Source: Sphingobacterium bambusae
GTDB lineage: Bacteria > Bacteroidota > Bacteroidia > Sphingobacteriales > Sphingobacteriaceae
Length of the DNA: 64,000 bases
NCBI RefSeq assembly: GCF_033955345.1
Contig: NZ_CP138332.1
Location: 3,782,001-3,846,000, forward strand
Reading direction: 5' to 3'
Part shown: piece by piece, positions 60,637 to 64,000 of the stretch
How the letters are laid out: every line of letters begins with the position of its first letter
How positions within the stretch are numbered: the stretch's first letter is position 1
Notes under the pieces: model-generated
The model's database searches: none
Told to the model about the DNA's origin: nothing
The model's input: only the letters and a program-made list of their open reading frames with translations
Translations under genes and position numbers: made by a program

Positions 60637-60720
60637 GGTTTTTTTGGAGACTAACCGAAATTTAAAAATTGTTTATCTGTGGTCGTCGTTCGTCGGTTTT
60701 GCTGCATGGTTCGGTATCTT

Positions 60721-60759
60721 TTTTCCGCAAGATGCTTATGTCTAGCATCTTGCGGAAAA
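60721..60759 (-). other. Long hairpin after the GH10-like gene
   Basis: A perfect 16-bp stem (60721-60736 with 60744-60759) and 7-nt loop begins 6 nt past the stop. It lacks a T-run on minus, so it may be a stabilising hairpin more than a terminator. Confidence 0.6.
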
Positions 60760-60764
60760 GTGGG

Positions 60765-61847
60765 CTATTTCAGTGCGCGCAACAACTGGATTGTGGCAGC
60801 GTCGAAGTCGGCTTCACCAAAAAGGGAGACGCCGGCGGCACCGTTATCCTTGGCGAGCAGGATGCCTGCTTTAAGCTCGTCGTGATTTTTGAAGTCCGGC
60901 AGGTAGAGCCCTGCGTATAAGGGGTATTTGCCTTTTAAGCTTTGTACGCCTTCGGCTACGGCTGTGCCTATCCAATGGATCGGTTCCTTGTAAAAACCGT
61001 GATATATCATCGGGAAAACGCCAGAGAGGTTCCAGCTCGGCCAGTCTTGACGCACGATTCTACGTGCCAGATCAGGTGTCGGGAATACGGCTGCGGTGAC
61101 CGGTTTCTTGTATTCCTCGGCCGCTGTGCATATACGGTTCACGATTTTGGTGATCTGTCCGTAACGGAACGAACGCCAAGAAAGGCTTTGTTCCGGACGT
61201 TCGACCTTGTCGATATCGATGCCTGTTTCTTTTAGGAATGCGGCTTTGCTGAATTCGCTGTAGCAGAAATCGTAATCCGCCAATTCTGTCGATTGGTCGA
61301 GGTTGTAGTTTTGCCAGAGATTGACGGGTAACACCACGTCGGGGTAGCGAATATAGTCGAGGTGTAGTCCGTCGACATCCTCCTTGGCCAGTTGCTCGCG
61401 TGCTTTCTCCTCAAGATATTTCGGCACATCGGGATGCGATGGGCAAAGGAAGCGGTAGTAGCCCACGTATGGTGGATTGGTGGCACAGGATTTCCCCGAG
61501 CGGCTTACCGCGTAATACTCGGGATGTTGAGCCAGTAGATCTTTCTCGCCGCGGTTCATCGTCCACATCCAACGGTGTGTTTCTAGTCCATGTTCTTTCG
61601 CTATTTGGAAGTGGCGCGGATGGTAATCTTCAAAGAAGATACCGCGGACGCCTGCCTCTCGGTATTCTTTGTATCTTTTTTTTAATTGCGCCTCGCTGTC
61701 TTTCTCGTTAGGACGGGTCCAAAGCCAGACATCAAATAAAAGGGGGAGTGGGGTTTGCTGCGTTGCTGCATGCAGTGTTTTGCTGCCCACTTGAAGCGCG
61801 GCCAAGCTCAGGCCTGCGGCTTTGAGGAAGTTTCTTCTGCTATTCAT
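60765..61847 (-). CDS. GH10-like (GHL10) glycoside hydrolase with Tat-type leader
   Basis: 360 residues. MNSRRNFLKAAGLSLAALQ is a Tat-like leader. The body follows the GHL10 pattern: GVRGIFFEDYHPRHF, MWTMNRGEKDL, DGLHLDYIRYPDVVLP, AAVFPTPDLARR and PMIYHGF, with acids in the barrel ends. Substrate is unknown; related proteins work on wall or environmental glycans. Its start overlaps the stop of the CBM9-like gene by 8 nt. Confidence 0.85.
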   Translation of the reverse strand: MNSRRNFLKAAGLSLAALQVGSKTLHAATQQTPLPLLFDVWLWTRPNEKDSEAQLKKRYKEYREAGVRGIFFEDYHPRHFQIAKEHGLETHRWMWTMNRGEKDLLAQHPEYYAVSRSGKSCATNPPYVGYYRFLCPSHPDVPKYLEEKAREQLAKEDVDGLHLDYIRYPDVVLPVNLWQNYNLDQSTELADYDFCYSEFSKAAFLKETGIDIDKVERPEQSLSWRSFRYGQITKIVNRICTAAEEYKKPVTAAVFPTPDLARRIVRQDWPSWNLSGVFPMIYHGFYKEPIHWIGTAVAEGVQSLKGKYPLYAGLYLPDFKNHDELKAGILLAKDNGAAGVSLFGEADFDAATIQLLRALK

Positions 61848-62940
61848 GGTGTATATGGTAATTTCCGTGACTATCCAATGTGACGGTGGTCTGCGTGGCA
61901 GGGTCTGTCAACGTAAGTTTGTAAAAGGATTTAGCTTTGTTCAATAAAAACGAATGTTGTAATTTGCTGTTTTCCGCCTGTAGGATCTTGCTGTAGGAGG
62001 GTAGCAGGGATATCTTATCTGCAAACTGTTTATTCTGTCGTTGGTAGGCCTGCTGCAGGTAGAAGATGTTCCAAGCGGCTTTCTCTAGCGCGAATGTCGC
62101 TGGTAATGCAGGATTTCGCTCTTCCGCTTCCACAAACTTGATGAAGCCCCAGCGTTCTGGATGGTGCATATTGACCACACCTATCGGTGACCATACCCAG
62201 TTATCTTCCGGGATGAATCTATTGCCTTCTTTTTTGCGTTGGTAGGTTTGGTCTTGGACTTCATGTTGCCATTGTACACGCGAGAAATTGATGCGCCAGT
62301 AGCTGTTGGTTGCCGGCATTGCTTTGCGTGCGTAGCTGGTTAGCGAGCGAAAGGGGATAGCCATCTCGACGGTCCAGTACTTGTCGCTGTCTGTGGCATC
62401 ATTGATGGTGCCTTCGACATGCACGGCCGATTGTAGGCCCTTGACATCCCAGTGCATCATCGCATCGCCTCCCAAGCGGTAGGCTTTGGGCATCATCAGA
62501 TCCATAATGGTATTCAGCGCATTTACCTCGATTTCATAGTACAGGGCTTGGTCGTCAAAAGGCTTCACGAATACCTCAAAGTCGTTGTTGTGGTAAATGA
62601 TGGCGTCGTGCTTACTGATGTCTCCCCACACATGTGGTTCTTCGAGTTGCGCATATATATATAGGTGTTCCTCGTCCCATAGCATTTTGATCTTGCTTTG
62701 GTATGCGGGTGCTTTTTTATGTTCGCCCTCGATATCAACGAAGGCGTTACTCCAGGCTGCCTGTTGCCAAGCGGCCTCGTCGGGCTTGCCATCGATGTGG
62801 ATGGGGCTGTTGATCTTGGTAGCGGCATATACTTTTGGGGCCGACTGCATATATTGGACTTGATCCGGTGTTTGAGCCGATAAGCTGGATAGGGAGCATA
62901 TAAAAGCGCTGCTGAGCGCAGGGAGTAAGTGTTTCATCAT
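61840..62940 (-). CDS. CBM9-like carbohydrate-binding protein
   Basis: 366 residues with signal peptide (cleavage about LSAQ). The CBM9-like domain (about 45-245) has IHIDGKPDEAAWQQAAWS at the start, YIYAQLEEPHVW and FEVFVKPF in the middle; such domains bind sugars by aromatic residues. A C-terminal helical and strand region (about 275-366) has no known match. It overlaps the GH10-like gene by 8 nt, so binding and hydrolysis are probably used together. Start MMKH could be the second Met. Confidence 0.86.
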   Translation of the reverse strand: MMKHLLPALSSAFICSLSSLSAQTPDQVQYMQSAPKVYAATKINSPIHIDGKPDEAAWQQAAWSNAFVDIEGEHKKAPAYQSKIKMLWDEEHLYIYAQLEEPHVWGDISKHDAIIYHNNDFEVFVKPFDDQALYYEIEVNALNTIMDLMMPKAYRLGGDAMMHWDVKGLQSAVHVEGTINDATDSDKYWTVEMAIPFRSLTSYARKAMPATNSYWRINFSRVQWQHEVQDQTYQRKKEGNRFIPEDNWVWSPIGVVNMHHPERWGFIKFVEAEERNPALPATFALEKAAWNIFYLQQAYQRQNKQFADKISLLPSYSKILQAENSKLQHSFLLNKAKSFYKLTLTDPATQTTVTLDSHGNYHIHHE

Positions 62941-63071
62941 TTTCGAGGCTGAAAATACGTAATTACGCCTATAGAAAGCTAATGTAACATAAATTTTGTA
63001 TTGATGGCAATCTGCTTTAATCGGCTATTAATTGTTAGGTGGCAGCTGCGTCAGTGCTGGAGCAAGGGCAT

Positions 63072-63102
63072 AAAAAAAGCTTCTATGTCGAATAGAAGCT
63101 TT
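63072..63102 (-). terminator. Terminator after rplS
   Basis: On minus AAAGCTTCTAT, 5-nt loop, ATAGAAGCTTT then TTTT. Confidence 0.85.
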
Positions 63103-63129
63103 CTCGTATGTTTGAAGAAGTTAGCGAAA

Positions 63130-63477
63130 TTAAACGCGTCTCGTTTTGATACGAGCAGCTTTACCAGTAAGGCCACGCAAATAGAATAATTTTGCACGAC
63201 GCACTTTACCGTAGCTATTAACTTCGATTTTTTGAATGTTTGGCGAGTTTACAGGGAAAATACGTTCAACACCTACACCGTTAGACATTTTACGAACGGT
63301 AAAAGTAGCGTTAGCACCTTCGCTGTTTAACTGGATAACTACACCTTGGTACACCTGAACACGCTCTTTATTTCCTTCGCGAATTTTATAATGAACGCTG
63401 ATGGTATCTCCGGCTTTGAAAGCGGGGTTTTCATTTTTTACTACCGCTTGTTCTTCTACAAATTTTACTAAATCCAT
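63130..63477 (-). CDS. rplS: 50S ribosomal protein L19
   Basis: 115 residues, normal size. Signatures are [26 protein letters not shown] and the C-terminal [21 protein letters not shown]. It is monocistronic here, with a terminator downstream and a promoter 120 nt upstream. It lies at the 30S-50S interface. No Shine-Dalgarno is seen. Confidence 0.98.
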   Translation of the reverse strand: MDLVKFVEEQAVVKNENPAFKAGDTISVHYKIREGNKERVQVYQGVVIQLNSEGANATFTVRKMSNGVGVERIFPVNSPNIQKIEVNSYGKVRRAKLFYLRGLTGKAARIKTRRV

Positions 63478-63574
63478 GATTTTGAGTAATTATTAACGAT
63501 TTATATCCTGTAAAAATCGGACTGCAATATTACAGCTTTTTTTTAAAATAAAAAAATACTTTTCAAATAATCTT

Positions 63575-63604
63575 CGCACTCTTTTACAAGTGCGTGCAAA
63601 GGTA
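63575..63604 (-). promoter_or_regulatory. rplS promoter with hairpin at the transcript start
   Basis: Minus TACCTTTG (63597-63604) fits TAnnTTTG. CGCACT/AGTGCG (63575-63594) forms a hairpin just at the start of the 116-nt leader, which could be a regulatory or stability element. Confidence 0.5.
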
Positions 63605-63732
63605 GTGAAAATAAATATATAATGCAGATGAATTTTACTTTTTTTATTAGTCCCATCTTTTTGTCGCTGCCCCTGTTCGGTAATTTATCTCTCAATCAAT
63701 GAACTCTTTAGCAAGGTGGCGTGAAAAAAAGC

Positions 63733-63762
63733 TTGACAGGAATAAAATATGCCGTATATTTG
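63733..63762 (+). promoter_or_regulatory. tRNA-Pro promoter
   Basis: TTG (63733-63735), 19-nt spacer, TATATTTG (63755-63762): the best match to the Bacteroidetes -33/-7 promoter in the window. Confidence 0.65.
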
Positions 63763-63791
63763 TGCCACACAAAACAAAGGTGATACCTTTT

Positions 63792-63865
63792 CGGGGTGTA
63801 GCGTAGCCCGGTATCGCGCCACATTTGGGATGTGGAGGTCGTAGGTTCGAATCCTGCCACCCCGA
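63792..63865 (+). tRNA. tRNA-Pro (anticodon UGG)
   Basis: A 74-nt cloverleaf. Acceptor CGGGGTG (63792-63798) pairs with CACCCCG (63858-63864), discriminator A. Anticodon stem CCACA/TGTGG encloses TTTGGGA, with anticodon TGG at 63826-63828. T arm GTAGG-TTCGAAT-CCTGC is standard. The 3' CCA is not encoded. It stands alone, without other tRNAs in the window. Confidence 0.96.
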
Positions 63866-63891
63866 CAACACTTACGATAAGTAAGATCCAA

Positions 63892-63925
63892 AACCCGCAA
63901 ATCTCACGATTAAGCGGGTTTTTTT
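63892..63925 (+). terminator. Terminator after tRNA-Pro
   Basis: AACCCGC (63892-63898), 15-nt loop, GCGGGTT (63914-63920), then TTTTT. Confidence 0.8.
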
Positions 63926-64000
63926 ATTTTTTCCGAAGCAGAATCCTGCAAACAATATCAATAAAAATGTGAGCAATTAGGTGAGTAAATTTTAGCGTAT
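63926..64000. other. Window end, no gene seen
   Basis: The last 75 nt show no frame of use, no integrase start that I can confirm, and no full tRNA repeat. GAATCCTGC recurs near 63942 as in the tRNA T arm, probably by chance. Confidence 0.5.

Larger units (their letters stand above)
63478..63791. other. Intergenic region with rplS and tRNA promoters
   Basis: No gene. It holds the rplS leader and promoter (63575-63604) and the tRNA-Pro promoter (63733-63762), with A/T-rich sequence between. Confidence 0.7.

Noticed and set aside
63685-63900. 71-residue minus-strand frame containing GGRIRTYDLHIPNVARYRATLHPE
   Set aside because: This is the reverse complement of the tRNA-Pro gene, a frequent false annotation of tRNA antisense strands.
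63849-63960. tRNA-Pro as an integration site
   Set aside because: Only GAATCCTGC recurs near 63942, too short for an attachment site, and no integrase frame is visible before the window end.
1-64000. CRISPR arrays, insertion sequences and prophage genes
   Set aside because: No regularly spaced repeats, transposase or phage structural frames were seen.

Overview
The window is a 64 kb chromosomal segment of a Bacteroidetes bacterium, most probably family Sphingobacteriaceae (Sphingobacterium/Pedobacter-like). The evidence is the gene content (DUF2723/GT117 membrane protein, plugless TonB-receptor-like barrel, HU-CCDC81/SPOR protein, split transketolase, large YidC, NlpC/P60 and M60 proteins, ECF-type sigma/anti-sigma pairs), the near absence of Shine-Dalgarno sequences, and repeated matches to the phylum promoter element TAnnTTTG. 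No phage, insertion sequence or CRISPR array was seen. It looks like core genome with a few accessory carbohydrate or peptide-processing genes.

Layout. 1-3624: end of a GT117/DUF2723 protein, then pyrR and pyrB. 3848-13193: a co-directional envelope block: giant TPR protein, plugless barrel, HU-SPOR single-pass protein, ExbB, ExbD, TonB, then folC. 13231-16716 (minus): SDR oxidoreductase, alkB and an AraC-type alkyltransferase (ada-like) overlapping by 4 nt, AI-2E-type permease. 16998-18761: M60 metallopeptidase lipoprotein. 18898-25501: an ECF sigma factor, an anti-sigma factor carrying TonB and SusC-like pieces, a vWA protein with a SusC-like N terminus, and a lipoprotein ending in a receptor plug without a barrel. 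25637-28323 (minus): tsf, and rplM-rpsI-rpsB. 28585-34322 (plus): TPR protein, DUF4292 lipoprotein, EnvC-like activator, TatA, MltD. 34343-35588 (minus): a phosphoribosyltransferase and an NlpC/P60 hydrolase. 35828-40826: thrABC behind a recognisable leader-peptide attenuator. 40897-48037: YceI, an RlmI-like methyltransferase, a pair of unknown envelope proteins, SGNH hydrolase, class III aminotransferase. 48164-51921 (minus): split transketolase followed closely by a second sigma/anti-sigma operon whose anti-sigma-like protein has five copies of a roughly 31-residue repeat. 52155-58912: nfu-type protein, purB, small lipoprotein, acyl-CoA dehydrogenase, M48 peptidase, yidC. 58953-63477 (minus): pyrG, GH10-like glycosidase overlapping a CBM9-like protein, rplS. 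63792-63865: tRNA-Pro(UGG).

The most noteworthy observations are the thr operon attenuator with a 21-residue Thr/Ile-rich leader peptide and mutually exclusive hairpins (35879-36008); the sigma/anti-sigma/vWA/plug cluster at 18898-25501 built from rearranged pieces of SusC-type receptors; the five-repeat anti-sigma candidate at 48604-49434; the HU-to-SPOR protein at 8667-9725; and classical Shine-Dalgarno sequences at rpsB and rpsI in a phylum that rarely uses them. Functions of unknown genes and all promoter calls are inferences from sequence alone; no database search was run.
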